Source: Mycobacterium sp. GA-2829
Lineage (GTDB): Bacteria > Actinomycetota > Actinomycetes > Mycobacteriales > Mycobacteriaceae
Direction of reading: 5' to 3'
NCBI RefSeq assembly: GCF_001499965.1
Contig: NZ_LQIT01000021.1
Location: 1-64,000, forward strand
DNA length: 64,000 bases
Positions 7,523 through 20,112 of the stretch are shown piece by piece. The position numbers were made by a program, and so were the translations under genes. Every line of letters starts with the position of its first letter. The first letter of the stretch is position 1. Under the pieces are notes generated by a model that worked only from the letters and a program-made list of their open reading frames with translations, searched no databases and was not told the origin of the DNA.

Positions 7523-9871
7523 TCAGTCCTTGGCGAACGCGCGGGCGAGTTCCCGCTCGAGGTCCAGGTACGGCGTGCCCGAGACGTCGTAGGAGATCTG
7601 GGCGATGGTGCCGCCGGTGAACGCGAACGGCGGCCGGTAGTCCCGCGACACCGGCGATCCGGTGTTGCGGCCGACGGCCAGCGTGGCGCCGGCCAGTCCG
7701 AACGTTCCCGGGTGGGTCACCATGCCCGGATACGACGCGACCTCGGCGTCGTCGATGTAGAGCACCGCGTCCCCGAGCGGGGTGTGGCTGCCCTCGACCG
7801 TGCCGGTCCTGGTGTAGGCGATGCCGAAAGTGTGGCGGCCCACCGGAACCGGCTGCGACGACGTCAGCTTCTGTTCGGACTCGCCGAGGAAGTTGTAGAC
7901 GTAGTGCAACCGCCCGTCCTGCACGAACATCACGTGACCGCCGTGTGCGCCGCCATGTTTGAACACCACGCCCTGCGCGCCGTCGTCGACGGCCACCTCG
8001 GCCAGCACGACGAACGAGCGGCCCTGCAGTTCCACGACCGCGCCCACACCCACGTCCGCGGTGCCCGGGTAGTACACGTACTTCTCACGGGCCGGGGCCA
8101 CACCCGGCCGGTACCGGCCGATGGTGTCGAAGATGTTGAGATCGCCCAGCGGCAGCCCGTTGTACTTGTCGGCCTCGCTGAACCACAGCGCCTTGAGCTC
8201 CTCGAGTTTCTCGGGGTGTTCGGCGGCCAGATCGTGGATCTGTGCGCGGTCGGCCTCGATGTGGAACAGCTCCCACCGGTCCTTGTCGAAATGCGACCAG
8301 CCTGCGGGCGACGCGGCGTGCACGGTGCCCGCGAACCAGCCCTTGTGCCAGATGCCGCGGGTGCCCAGCATCGAGTAGAACTGGGTGTCCTTGCCGGTGG
8401 GTGCGGTCGGATTGTCCAGTGTCACCTTGAAACTCACGCCGTCGAGCGGTTTCTGCGGCACTCCGCGCACGGATGCGGGTGCGGTGATGCCGAGCAGGTC
8501 GTAGACCGTCGGGGTGATGTCGGCGACGTTGACGTAGTTGTCGCGGACCTCGCCGTGCGCGGCGATCCCGTTGGGCCAGGAGATGATCGCGGTGTCGGCG
8601 ATCCCGCCCTCGTGTGAGGCGTAGCGCTTGAACAGCTTGTAGGGCGTGTTGAACGCCATCGCCCAGCCGATCGGATAGTGGTTGTAGGTGTGCGGGCCGC
8701 CGAGGTCGTCGATGACCTTGAGCCCCTCCTCGGCGGTGTCGATGTAGCCGTTGAAGAACTTCGTCTCGTTGACTGAACCGTCCGGTCCGCCTTCGCCACT
8801 GGCGCCGTTGTCGGAGATGACCACGATGATCGTGTTGTCGAGCTGACCCGACTCCTCGAGGTAGTCGAGGATCCGGCCGATCTGCGCGTCGGTGTAGGAC
8901 AGGAACCCGGCGAACACCTCCGCCATCCGGCTGAACAACCGCTTCTCGTTGTCCGACAACGAATCCCACGGCCGCACGGTGTCCTGGGCAGGCCACGGTT
9001 CGCCGTTGGGCCCGGTCACGTCGGCGTACGGGTTGACCGGGGAGAGTTCGGTGTCCGGCGGTACGATGCCCAACCGCTTCTGGTTCTCCAGCACGATCTC
9101 CCGGTAGCGCTCATAACCCATGTCGAAGCGGCCGGCGTAGCGGTCGGCCCACTCCTTGAACACGTGGTGCGGTGCGTGGCCTGCGCCGGGGCACACGTAG
9201 GAGAACCAGGGCTTGTCCGGTGCGATCACCTTGGCGTCGCGGATGAACTCGATGGTCTTGTCGGCCAGGTCCTTCGACAGGTGGTAGCCGTCGTCGGGGG
9301 TGCCGGGCGGTGCGATCGGGTGGTTGTCGTAGACGAGTTCGGGATACCACTGGTCGGTCTCACCGCCCATGAAGCCGTAGAACCGTTCGAATCCGCGCGA
9401 CAGCGGCCAATGCCGTTTGGTCGATGCGAGATTCGACTCCTCGAGCGGGGTGAGATGCCATTTGCCGACGCAGTAGGTGTTGTAGCCGTTCTCGGCGAGC
9501 ACCTCGGAGATCAGCGCGGTGTCGAACGGGATGCGGCCGTTGGCGTTCGGGAAACCGTCGGTGAATTCCTCGATGGTCGCCATGCCGACGGTGGTGGGGT
9601 TGCGCCCGGTGAGCAGCGCGGCGCGCGTCGGCGAACACAGCGCGGTGGTGTGGAACTGCGAGAGTCGCACACCGCGTTCGGCGATCCGGCTCATCGCGGG
9701 CATCTCGACCAGGCCGCCGAAGCAGTCCCATGTCGCGATGCCGATGTCGTCCCAGACGAGATAGAGCACATTGGGCGCATCGGGTGGTGCCGTCGGCGGG
9801 GCGAACGGGCCCCAGTCCGGTTCGGAATCACGGATGTCCAGTTCGATCTTGCCCTTGAATTCCGTCGCCAC
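7523..9871 (-). CDS. atsA: Arylsulfatase AtsA
   Basis: This 782-residue type I sulfatase hydrolyses sulfate esters using a formylglycine made from a cysteine. Near the N terminus it has the metal-binding VWDDIG motif and the CxPxR signature CSPTRAALLTGR with the modified cysteine at residue 79. The length matches mycobacterial AtsA (about 787), including the long C-terminal beta domain. No signal peptide is visible. It starts with GTG at 9871, nine bases after the membrane-protein gene, and is followed by its maturase, so the three genes probably form one transcript. The physiological substrate is unknown. Confidence 0.93.
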   Translation of the reverse strand: MATEFKGKIELDIRDSEPDWGPFAPPTAPPDAPNVLYLVWDDIGIATWDCFGGLVEMPAMSRIAERGVRLSQFHTTALCSPTRAALLTGRNPTTVGMATIEEFTDGFPNANGRIPFDTALISEVLAENGYNTYCVGKWHLTPLEESNLASTKRHWPLSRGFERFYGFMGGETDQWYPELVYDNHPIAPPGTPDDGYHLSKDLADKTIEFIRDAKVIAPDKPWFSYVCPGAGHAPHHVFKEWADRYAGRFDMGYERYREIVLENQKRLGIVPPDTELSPVNPYADVTGPNGEPWPAQDTVRPWDSLSDNEKRLFSRMAEVFAGFLSYTDAQIGRILDYLEESGQLDNTIIVVISDNGASGEGGPDGSVNETKFFNGYIDTAEEGLKVIDDLGGPHTYNHYPIGWAMAFNTPYKLFKRYASHEGGIADTAIISWPNGIAAHGEVRDNYVNVADITPTVYDLLGITAPASVRGVPQKPLDGVSFKVTLDNPTAPTGKDTQFYSMLGTRGIWHKGWFAGTVHAASPAGWSHFDKDRWELFHIEADRAQIHDLAAEHPEKLEELKALWFSEADKYNGLPLGDLNIFDTIGRYRPGVAPAREKYVYYPGTADVGVGAVVELQGRSFVVLAEVAVDDGAQGVVFKHGGAHGGHVMFVQDGRLHYVYNFLGESEQKLTSSQPVPVGRHTFGIAYTRTGTVEGSHTPLGDAVLYIDDAEVASYPGMVTHPGTFGLAGATLAVGRNTGSPVSRDYRPPFAFTGGTIAQISYDVSGTPYLDLERELARAFAKD

Positions 9872-9880
9872 GCCCGGAGA

Positions 9881-10537
9881 TTACACCGGATGATCCTCCC
9901 GACTCCGTTGAACAGGTGACGATCGCGGAATCCGCCGTCGCAGCCACAGATTCACCAGCAGCAGCGGAAGCAGCCACCCGAGCCAGCCGCCGATCCCGGC
10001 CACCAACCAGAGATAGTGCTCGTCGTTGCCCCGAAACACGCTGTCGCGCAACGGGTCGAGCGCCACGAACAACACCGGTGTCCAGATCCGGTTGCTGATC
10101 ACCGACAGCGCGAGCACCGCGCTGCACAGCATGTGCCGCCGGTGCGCGACGATGCGGCCGCGCCGCACCGCGCGGAACCCGGCGACGGTGAACCACAGCC
10201 ACAACACGCCGAGGACCACGTTGCTCACCGCCAGCAGCGGCCCGAACGGCGTGGCCGCGCCGATCACCAGCGCGGTGAGCGCCGCGGGGACCGTCGCCGC
10301 GACGTAGACCCGACCGATGGCGCGGTGCCACCGCGGCACCCCGCGCCACGTCGCCGACCAGAGCTGGATCACCGCGCCGACCATCGCGACCGATGCACAG
10401 AACACGTGCACCACCAACAGCGGGTGGTGCAGGGCGAAGGTGGGCGGGACCCGCGTCCCGCCTGTCAGGTAGGGCGGGACGGAGTAGCCAATGAAAACGG
10501 CGACCATCAGCACCGTCACCCACTTTGCGTATCGCAT
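9881..10537 (-). CDS. DUF2306-like integral membrane protein
   Basis: The protein is about 218 residues with some six to seven hydrophobic segments (WVTVLMVAVFIGYSV, LLVVHVFCASVAMVGAVIQLW, AALTALVIGAATPFGPLLAVSNVVLGVLWLWFTVAGF, MLCSAVLALSVISNRIW, GWLGWLLPLLLVNLWL). His-rich helix ends such as HHPLLVVH and WHRAIGRVY resemble DUF2306 or cytochrome b561-like families; true function is unknown. An ATG two codons upstream (10543) is possible. It is divergent from a TetR gene and leads into atsA. Confidence 0.75.
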   Translation of the reverse strand: MRYAKWVTVLMVAVFIGYSVPPYLTGGTRVPPTFALHHPLLVVHVFCASVAMVGAVIQLWSATWRGVPRWHRAIGRVYVAATVPAALTALVIGAATPFGPLLAVSNVVLGVLWLWFTVAGFRAVRRGRIVAHRRHMLCSAVLALSVISNRIWTPVLFVALDPLRDSVFRGNDEHYLWLVAGIGGWLGWLLPLLLVNLWLRRRIPRSSPVQRSREDHPV

Positions 10538-10560
10538 ACGCATAAGCGTATGACATACGC
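10527..10560. promoter_or_regulatory. Nested GCGTATG inverted repeats, likely TetR operator
   Basis: Three overlapping palindromes built from GCGTAT half-sites fill 34 bases: GCGTAT-n3-ATACGC at 10527-10541, CATACGC-n4-GCGTATG at 10535-10552, and GCGTATG-A-CATACGC at 10546-10560. They lie between divergent TetR and membrane-protein genes and cover the latter's start codons. Binding by the adjacent TetR protein is inferred. Confidence 0.6.
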
Positions 10561-10592
10561 ACATACCACGGGAAGCACTACGCTGAACGCCG

Positions 10593-11303
10593 ATGGACGA
10601 ACCGCCACCCCTCCCCCGCGCCCTCGCCGTGCTGTGGCAGCAGGACGGCACGCCGCCGCCGCGCCCGCGTGGCCTGTCGCGGGAACGCATCGTCGACGCG
10701 GCGATCGACCTCGCGGACGCCGACGGGCTCGCCGCGCTGTCGATGGGCCGGCTCGCGCAACGGCTGGGGTGCGGCACGATGTCGCTCTACCGGCACGTCG
10801 CCAACAAGGACGAACTCGTCACGTTCATGCTGTCCGCCGCATCCGGCACCCCACCGCAACTACCGGGCGACGGGTGGCGCACCGCGATCACCACGTGGGC
10901 CGAAGGGCTGTGGGACGTCTACCACCGCCACCCCTGGATACTCGCCGCCGCTGCCGCTGGACCGCCCGCCGACCCGGGTCAGCTGGCATGGCTGAACCAG
11001 GGTCTGGCCGCGCTGACGGATACGGGGCTTTCGGAGCGGGGGAAACTGGCCGCGGTGATGGCCGTCCTGCACTACGTCCGCGGTGCGGCGGCGCTCGACA
11101 TCGCCGCAGACGAATCCGACACGGCCTTCCCGCACCTGCTGCGCCAGGTCGTCGACCCCACACGGTTCGCGGCGCTCGCCGCCGCGCTGGACGCCGGCGC
11201 CTTCGACGGGGACACCGACCGGATGTCCGACTTCCGGACCGGGCTGGCCGCGGTGGTCGCCGGCATCGGGACGTCCGCAGATACAGAAAACCCCGACACA
11301 TGA
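10593..11303 (+). CDS. TetR-family regulator
   Basis: This 236-residue TetR protein has a DNA-binding domain at about residues 28-75 (LSRERIVDAAIDLADADGLAALSMGRLAQRLGCGTMSLYRHVANKDEL) followed by a TetR_C-type ligand domain (WRTAITTWAEGLWDVYHRHPWI). It is divergent from the DUF2306-like gene and shares the nested palindrome region with it, suggesting control of the membrane protein-atsA-FGE transcript and of itself. A possible -10 TACGCT at 10579-10584 lies close to the ATG, giving a very short or absent leader. Its stop codon lies in the loop of a bidirectional terminator shared with rpsQ. Confidence 0.88.
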   Translation: MDEPPPLPRALAVLWQQDGTPPPRPRGLSRERIVDAAIDLADADGLAALSMGRLAQRLGCGTMSLYRHVANKDELVTFMLSAASGTPPQLPGDGWRTAITTWAEGLWDVYHRHPWILAAAAAGPPADPGQLAWLNQGLAALTDTGLSERGKLAAVMAVLHYVRGAAALDIAADESDTAFPHLLRQVVDPTRFAALAAALDAGAFDGDTDRMSDFRTGLAAVVAGIGTSADTENPDT

Positions 11304-11316
11304 CGTGTCGGGGTTT
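11288..11316. terminator. Bidirectional terminator between TetR gene and rpsQ
   Basis: A perfect 12-bp stem (AAACCCCGACAC with GTGTCGGGGTTT) encloses a five-base loop. On the minus strand it follows rpsQ and runs into TTTTCTGTAT, a proper U tract that ends the rpsJ-rpsQ transcript. On the plus strand it contains the TetR stop codon and has a short T run. Confidence 0.88.
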
Positions 11317-11332
11317 GCCGTAGATCAGCTGC

Positions 11333-11641
11333 TTACTTGGCCTTCTCGAGGATCTCGACCAGGCGCCACCGCTTGGTGGCCGACAGCGGCCGAGTCTCCA
11401 TCAGCGAGACGCGGTCGCCGACGCCGGCTTCGCCGTTCTCGTCGTGGGCCTTGACCTTGGTCGTGGTCCGGATGATCTTGCCGTAGAGCGGGTGGCTCTT
11501 ACGCGATTCCAGCTCGACGACGATGGTCTTCTGCATCTTGTCGCTCACCACGTAGCCGATGGCCGTCTTGCGGCGGTTACGCGGCTTCTCGGTGCGGGGG
11601 GTGTATGCCGGCCCCTTACCCGAAGTTCCTGTGTCTGCCAT
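11333..11641 (-). CDS. rpsQ: 30S ribosomal protein S17
   Basis: At 102 residues this S17 has a roughly 20-residue N-terminal extension before the OB-fold core ([46 protein letters not shown]). It binds 16S rRNA early in assembly. It overlaps rpmC by one base and is the last gene of the S10 block before the bidirectional terminator. Confidence 0.97.
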   Translation of the reverse strand: MADTGTSGKGPAYTPRTEKPRNRRKTAIGYVVSDKMQKTIVVELESRKSHPLYGKIIRTTTKVKAHDENGEAGVGDRVSLMETRPLSATKRWRLVEILEKAK

Positions 11642-11874
11642 TACGATTCCTCACCTGCGGGCCCGGAAGCCAGGCCCAGTTCACGTTCGCGCAGCACGGT
11701 GTACACGCGCGCAATCTCCTGCCGCACGACACGGAGCCGGCGGTTGTTGGCGAGCTGTCCGGTGGCCATCTGGAAGCGAAGGTTGAACAGTTCTTCCTTC
11801 GACTCACGCAGCCGTTCGGTCAACTCGTCGTCGGTCAGCTCGCGCAGTTCACCAGGCGAAACTCCAACTGCCAT
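11641..11874 (-). CDS. rpmC: 50S ribosomal protein L29
   Basis: The 77-residue helical protein ([58 protein letters not shown]) matches L29, which sits near the peptide exit tunnel and helps dock factors such as SRP and trigger factor. One-base overlaps join it to rplP upstream and rpsQ downstream. Confidence 0.97.
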   Translation of the reverse strand: MAVGVSPGELRELTDDELTERLRESKEELFNLRFQMATGQLANNRRLRVVRQEIARVYTVLRERELGLASGPAGEES

Positions 11875-12290
11875 CAGAAGTTCTCCTCTCTGGTAACGAT
11901 GCGCGCCTTGATCGGCAGCTTGTGGATGGCGCGGGTCAGCGCGTCACGGGCGGTCTTCTCGTCCGGGTAGCTCAGCTCGAAGAGCACGCGGCCGGGCTTG
12001 ACGTTGGCGACCCACCACTCCGGCGAACCCTTACCGGAACCCATACGGGTCTCGGCGGGCTTCTTGGTCAGCGGACGGTCCGGGAAGATGTTGATCCACA
12101 CCTTGCCGCCACGCTTGATGTGCCGGTTGATGGCGATACGAGCGGACTCGATCTGCCGGTTGGTGATGTAGGCGTGTTCAAGCGCCTGGATGCCATAGTC
12201 ACCGAAGCTCACCGACGTGCCCCCGCTGGCGATGCCGCGCTGCTTGGGGTGATGTTGCTTGCGGTGCTTGACCTTACGAGGGATCAGCAT
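11874..12290 (-). CDS. rplP: 50S ribosomal protein L16
   Basis: This 138-residue L16 begins [24 protein letters not shown] and includes [43 protein letters not shown]16 organises the A-site tRNA region and is added late in assembly. It starts two bases after the rpsC stop. Confidence 0.98.
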   Translation of the reverse strand: MLIPRKVKHRKQHHPKQRGIASGGTSVSFGDYGIQALEHAYITNRQIESARIAINRHIKRGGKVWINIFPDRPLTKKPAETRMGSGKGSPEWWVANVKPGRVLFELSYPDEKTARDALTRAIHKLPIKARIVTREENF

Positions 12291-12292
12291 GC

Positions 12293-13619
<1,327 letters not shown>

Positions 13620-13623
<4 letters not shown>

Positions 13624-13901
13624 CGCCTCTTGCTCTTCCGGTCATCCTTGATGTGACCCTTGAAGGTGCGGGTGGGGGCGAATTCGCCCAGCTTGTGCCC
13701 GACCATCGCCTCGGTGACGAACACCGGCACGTGCTTGCGACCGTCGTGGACGGCGAAGGTGTGACCGATGAAGTCCGGGATGATGGTCGACCGACGCGAC
13801 CAGGTCTTGATGACCTGCTTGGTGTTCTTCTCGTTCTGGACGTCGACCTTCTTGAGCAGATGGTCGTCGACGAACGGGCCCTTCTTCAGGCTGCGTGGCA
13901 T
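13620..13901 (-). CDS. rpsS: 30S ribosomal protein S19
   Basis: The 93-residue protein ([20 protein letters not shown], then [52 protein letters not shown]) is a textbook S19, which sits in the head of the small subunit near the A site. It lies 15 bases after rplB. Confidence 0.98.
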
Positions 13902-13916
13902 TGTTTACTCCCCTGC

Positions 13917-14750
<834 letters not shown>

Positions 14751-14782
14751 TTCTCTTAAGTCTCTCTAGCTTCTCGCCCGGC

Positions 14783-15085
14783 TCAGGCCGGTGCTCCGAA
14801 CAGGTCGATCGGCTTGCTGCCCGCCGCCAGGGTCACGATCGCGCGCTTGGTGCTCTTGCGCTGTCCGTACCCGGTGCGGGTGCGCTTACGCTTGCCCTGC
14901 CGGTTGGCCGTGTTCACCGAATCGACCTTGACCTTGAAGATCTTCTCGATGGCGATCTTGATCTGGGTCTTGTTCGAGTCCGGGTGCACGATGAACGTGT
15001 AGACGTTGTCCTCGATCAGTCCGTAGGACTTCTCCGAGATGACCGGCGCCAGGATGATGTCGCGGGGATCAGTCACGGTTGCCAT
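14783..15085 (-). CDS. rplW: 50S ribosomal protein L23
   Basis: The 100-residue protein has the L23 pattern ([49 protein letters not shown]). L23 is the trigger factor and SRP docking site at the tunnel exit. It overlaps rplD by one base. Confidence 0.97.
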   Translation of the reverse strand: MATVTDPRDIILAPVISEKSYGLIEDNVYTFIVHPDSNKTQIKIAIEKIFKVKVDSVNTANRQGKRKRTRTGYGQRKSTKRAIVTLAAGSKPIDLFGAPA

Positions 15086-15732
15086 CAGGCCGTCGCCTCC
15101 TGCTTGCTGTTGGCAGCGATGTACGCGTTCAGCGCCTCGACGCTGAACACCACGTCGTCGGCCTTGAGCACGTCGTAGGTGTTGAGCTGATCCGGCGAGA
15201 TCAGGTGCACGCCGGGCAGGTTGCGCACGCTGCGCGTGCTGGTCTCGTCGGCGCGGCCGATCACGATGAGGACCTGCTTGCGTTCGGTCAGCGTCGACAG
15301 GAACGCCTTGGCGCTCTTGGTCGACGGGGTCTGACCCTCCACCAGTTCGGTGACCGCGTGGATGCGGCCGTTGCGGGCCCGGTCCGAGAGCGCCCCGCGC
15401 AGTGCGGCGCGGATCATCTTCTTCGGGGTCCGCTCGCTGTAGTCGCGCGGCTGCGGGCCGTGCACGGTGCCACCACCGGTGAACTGCGGTGCACGCGTCG
15501 AACCCTGACGGGCGCGGCCGGTGCCCTTCTGGCGGTACGGCTTCTTGCCGCCACCGGAGACCTCGCCGCGGGTCTTGGTCGCGTGCGTGCCCTGCCGCTT
15601 GGCGGCCAGCTGCGCGGTGACCACCTGGTGCATCAGCGCGATGTTGGGCTCGACGTCGAACAGCTCGGCGGGCAGTTCGACGGATCCGTCGGTGGTGCCT
15701 GCCGGCGTCTTGACCTCAATTGTGGTTGCCAT
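15085..15732 (-). CDS. rplD: 50S ribosomal protein L4
   Basis: This 215-residue L4 carries the tunnel loop ([34 protein letters not shown]). In E. coli free L4 represses the S10 operon through its leader RNA; the structured rpsJ leader here could serve a similar role, but that is untested. Its start abuts the rplC stop. Confidence 0.97.
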   Translation of the reverse strand: MATTIEVKTPAGTTDGSVELPAELFDVEPNIALMHQVVTAQLAAKRQGTHATKTRGEVSGGGKKPYRQKGTGRARQGSTRAPQFTGGGTVHGPQPRDYSERTPKKMIRAALRGALSDRARNGRIHAVTELVEGQTPSTKSAKAFLSTLTERKQVLIVIGRADETSTRSVRNLPGVHLISPDQLNTYDVLKADDVVFSVEALNAYIAANSKQEATA

Positions 15733-16386
15733 TTACTTCTCGCCTCGCTTGATTGCGCTGCGGACCATCACCAGTCCACCGTTGCGACCCGGGATGGCGC
15801 CCTTGATGAGCAGGACGCCGTTGTCGGCGTCGACCTTGTGCACGACGAGGTTCTGCGTCGTCACACGGTCGCTACCCATCCGGCCTGACATGCGGGTGCC
15901 CTTGAAGACACGGCCCGGGGTGGCGCAGCCACCGATGGAACCGGGGCGGCGGTGCACCGCCTGCGCGCCGTGCGCGGCGCCCTGGCCCTTGAAGCCGTGG
16001 CGCTTCATGGTGCCCGCGAAACCCTTGCCCTTGCTGGTGCCGGTGACGTCGACGTATGCGCCCTCGGCGAAGACCTCCGCCGTCAGCTCCTGGCCGACCT
16101 CGTACTCCGCGACGGCCGACTCGTCGTCGAGCCGCAGCTCGGCGAGGTGGCGGCGCGGATTGACGCCGGCGGCGGCGTACTGACCGGTCACCGGCTTGAT
16201 GACCTTGCGGGGGCTGATCTCGCCGTAGGCGAGCTGCACCGCGCTGTAACCGTCGCGCTCCGGGGTACGGATCCGGGTCACGACGTTCGGGCCTGCCTTG
16301 ACGACCGTCACCGGCACGACCTTGTTGTTCTCGTCGAACACCTGCGTCATGCCCAGCTTGGTGCCCAGAATGCCTTTACGTGCCAT
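15733..16386 (-). CDS. rplC: 50S ribosomal protein L3
   Basis: This 217-residue L3 starts [37 protein letters not shown] and contains the central extension [34 protein letters not shown] that reaches the peptidyl transferase centre. L3 initiates large-subunit assembly. It is 12 bases downstream of rpsJ. Confidence 0.98.
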   Translation of the reverse strand: MARKGILGTKLGMTQVFDENNKVVPVTVVKAGPNVVTRIRTPERDGYSAVQLAYGEISPRKVIKPVTGQYAAAGVNPRRHLAELRLDDESAVAEYEVGQELTAEVFAEGAYVDVTGTSKGKGFAGTMKRHGFKGQGAAHGAQAVHRRPGSIGGCATPGRVFKGTRMSGRMGSDRVTTQNLVVHKVDADNGVLLIKGAIPGRNGGLVMVRSAIKRGEK

Positions 16387-16398
16387 TTCTCGGGTCTC

Positions 16399-16704
16399 CT
16401 ACTGGATGTTCACGTCGACGCTGGCCGGAAGGTCGATGCGCATGAGCGCGTCGACGGTCTTCGGCGTCGGGTCGAGGATGTCGATCAACCGCTTGTGCGT
16501 CCGCATCTCGAAGTGCTCCCGCGAGTCCTTGTACTTGTGCGGTGAGCGGATAACGCAGTACACGTTCTTCTCGGTCGGCAGCGGCACGGGGCCCACCACG
16601 CTGGCACCGGTACGGGTGACCGTCTCCACGATCTTGCGCGCCGAGGCGTCGATCGCCTCGTGGTCGTAGGCCTTGAGCCTGATGCGGATCTTTTGTCCCG
16701 CCAC
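16399..16704 (-). CDS. rpsJ: 30S ribosomal protein S10 (NusE)
   Basis: This 101-residue S10 ([76 protein letters not shown]) is the first gene of the S10 operon. Besides its place in the 30S head, S10 serves as NusE in antitermination. It starts with GTG at 16704 behind a TAGGAAAAGC ribosome binding site, after a leader of about 250 bases. Confidence 0.98.
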
Positions 16705-16961
16705 GCTTTTCCTACCTCACTCCTGCTTGTGACCCGCGCCGGGGAAAACCCCTGCGCGGCCAGTGTTGGCTGTCGCCGCCGCTGTTTACCTGTCTGTGGT
16801 TCGCCGGTCCCCGCGGTCGGGTGTGTCGCCCTACGCGCACTCGTCTGCGGCGGAAATCCGTCACACCCGAGAAGTGGGACCGATGCGCCCGTGGGGCGCC
16901 GGTCGGATGCCTTCGCGAGGCGGTCCCGACAGGCACCGTCCCGGCTCAAGGCAACCCGAAC
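16705..16961 (-). promoter_or_regulatory. Long structured leader of the rpsJ operon
   Basis: This stretch has no convincing gene. It holds a hairpin just before the rpsJ ribosome binding site (16734-16759: two 5- to 6-bp GC blocks with a C-T mismatch around an AAAA/UUUU loop), a 9-bp long-range pairing (TCGGGTGTG at 16817-16825 with CACACCCGA at 16862-16870), and a segment at about 16802-16840 that closely resembles part of the rpsL leader. Such leaders can mediate feedback control by ribosomal proteins; the mechanism here is unknown. Confidence 0.6.
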
Positions 16962-16990
16962 AGTATGCCCCAGATCCCGGCCTGGTCCAA
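16962..16990 (-). promoter_or_regulatory. Promoter of the S10 operon
   Basis: On the minus strand -35 TTGGAC (16985-16990), a 17-base spacer, and -10 CATACT (16962-16967). This is close to the SigA consensus and places the start of transcription near 16955, about 250 bases upstream of rpsJ and 70 bases after the esterase stop codon. Confidence 0.75.
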
Positions 16991-17058
16991 ATCCCTGCCG
17001 ACGGCATCCGGCATGCCTCGCCCACGGTACCGAACGGGCCGCTCCGGGCCCTCGCGGA

Positions 17059-18663
<1,605 letters not shown>

Positions 18664-18714
18664 GTCCCCGACACTACCGACGCGCCACTCCGCCCCCACT
18701 ACCTTTCGTGGCCG

Positions 18715-18748
18715 CGATCACATAAGCTGACTTTTGACACCCGTCAAG
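18715..18748 (+). promoter_or_regulatory. Conserved upstream block of P450 gene 1 with inverted repeat
   Basis: A 34-base block lies 21 bases before the start codon and is repeated with one mismatch before the second P450 gene (20057-20090). It contains a possible -10 (TAAGCT) followed by the palindrome TTGAC-ACCC-GTCAA at 18734-18747, which would overlap the transcription start. This looks like a shared promoter with an operator for an unidentified repressor. Confidence 0.65.
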
Positions 18749-18769
18749 TTTGGCAGCGAGCGAGGCACC

Positions 18770-20020
18770 ATGAGCAGTCTAATCGTCGACGACGCGGCGA
18801 AGGTATTGGCCGATCCGAAGGCCTACGCCGATGAGGCACGGCTGCACGCCGCCCTGACGCATCTGCGCGCGCACGCACCGGTGTCACTGGTCGACGTGCC
18901 CGATTACCGGCCGTTCTGGGCGATCACCAAGCACGCCGACATCATGGCGATCGAGCGGGACAACGAACTGTGGATCAACGCGCCACGCCCGATGCTCGTC
19001 ACCGCCGCCACCGACGACCTGTCGCAGGCCAACCTCGCCGCGGGCGGCGGCATCCGCACGCTCATCCACATGGACGATCCGCTGCACCGCGACATCCGCA
19101 AGGTGGGTGCCGACTGGTTTCGCCCAAAGGCCATGCGCGCGTTGAAGACTCGCGTCGACGAACTGGCCAAGATCTACGTCGACAAGATGGTCGAGAAGGG
19201 GCCGGAGTGCGACTTCGTCCAGGAGGTCGCGGTCAACTTCCCGCTGTACGTGATCCTGTCGCTGCTCGGGCTGCCGGAGTCGGATTTCGGCCGCATGCTC
19301 AAGCTCACCCAGGAGATGTTCGGCGGCGACGACGACGAGTTCACCCGCGGTAAGACCCCCGAGGAGCTGCACGAGGTCATCACCGACTTCTTCCGCTACT
19401 TCACCGCGCTGACCGCCGAGCGGCGCGCCAACCCGACCGACGATCTGGCCTCGGCGATCGCGAACGCCAAACTCGACGGCGAGTACCTCAACGACATCGA
19501 CTGCCTGTCCTACTACGTCATCGTCGCCAGCGCGGGCCACGACACCACCAGCGCCGCGATCTCCGGTGGCCTGCTCGCGTTGATCGAGAACCAGGACCAG
19601 CTGGCGCGGCTGGCGGCGCAGCCCGAACTGATGGGCACCGCGGTCGAGGAGATGATCCGCTGGACCACCCCGGTCAAGGAGTTCATGCGCACCGCGACCG
19701 CCGACACCGAGGTGCGTGGGGTGCCGATCGCCGAGGGCGAGTCGGTGCTGTTGTCGTACGTCTCGGCCAACCGCGACGAGGACGTCTTCGACCAGCCGTT
19801 CCGGTTCGACGTCGGCCGTGACCCCAACAAGCACCTGTCGTTCGGCTATGGCGTGCACTTCTGCCTGGGCGCCGCGCTCGCGCGGATGGAGACGAACAGC
19901 TTCTTCACCGAACTGATCCCGCGCCTGGAGTCGATCGAACTGGCCGGTGACCCGGAGTTCATCTCGACGATCTTCGTCGGCGGCCTCAAGCACCTGCCGA
20001 TCCGGTACGCGCTGCGCTGA
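18770..20020 (+). CDS. Cytochrome P450 (first of a tandem pair)
   Basis: This 416-residue bacterial P450 has all hallmarks: the I-helix oxygen-activation motif AGHDTTS, the ExxR helix (VEEMIRW) and the heme-ligand loop FGYGVHFCLGAALARME. P450s insert one oxygen atom into a substrate using electrons from a ferredoxin; no ferredoxin gene is adjacent. The ATG at 18770 is used because the earlier in-frame start lies within the regulatory block. It is very similar over its full length to the next gene, indicating a tandem duplication. The CYP family and substrate were not identified. Confidence 0.93.
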   Translation: MSSLIVDDAAKVLADPKAYADEARLHAALTHLRAHAPVSLVDVPDYRPFWAITKHADIMAIERDNELWINAPRPMLVTAATDDLSQANLAAGGGIRTLIHMDDPLHRDIRKVGADWFRPKAMRALKTRVDELAKIYVDKMVEKGPECDFVQEVAVNFPLYVILSLLGLPESDFGRMLKLTQEMFGGDDDEFTRGKTPEELHEVITDFFRYFTALTAERRANPTDDLASAIANAKLDGEYLNDIDCLSYYVIVASAGHDTTSAAISGGLLALIENQDQLARLAAQPELMGTAVEEMIRWTTPVKEFMRTATADTEVRGVPIAEGESVLLSYVSANRDEDVFDQPFRFDVGRDPNKHLSFGYGVHFCLGAALARMETNSFFTELIPRLESIELAGDPEFISTIFVGGLKHLPIRYALR

Positions 20021-20056
20021 GTGGCGCGGACCACCCGCTCTCCACGAGAGTGGCAC

Positions 20057-20090
20057 CGATCACATAAGCTGACTTCTGACACCCGTCAAG
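20057..20090 (+). promoter_or_regulatory. Conserved upstream block of P450 gene 2
   Basis: This is the second copy of the block at 18715-18748, 33 of 34 bases identical. The single T-to-C change shortens the inverted repeat to TGAC-ACCC-GTCA (20077-20088). It lies 22 bases before the start codon, as in copy 1, so both P450 genes probably answer to the same regulator. Confidence 0.65.
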
Positions 20091-20112
20091 ACAGCCCCGT
20101 GTGAGGAGTCCC

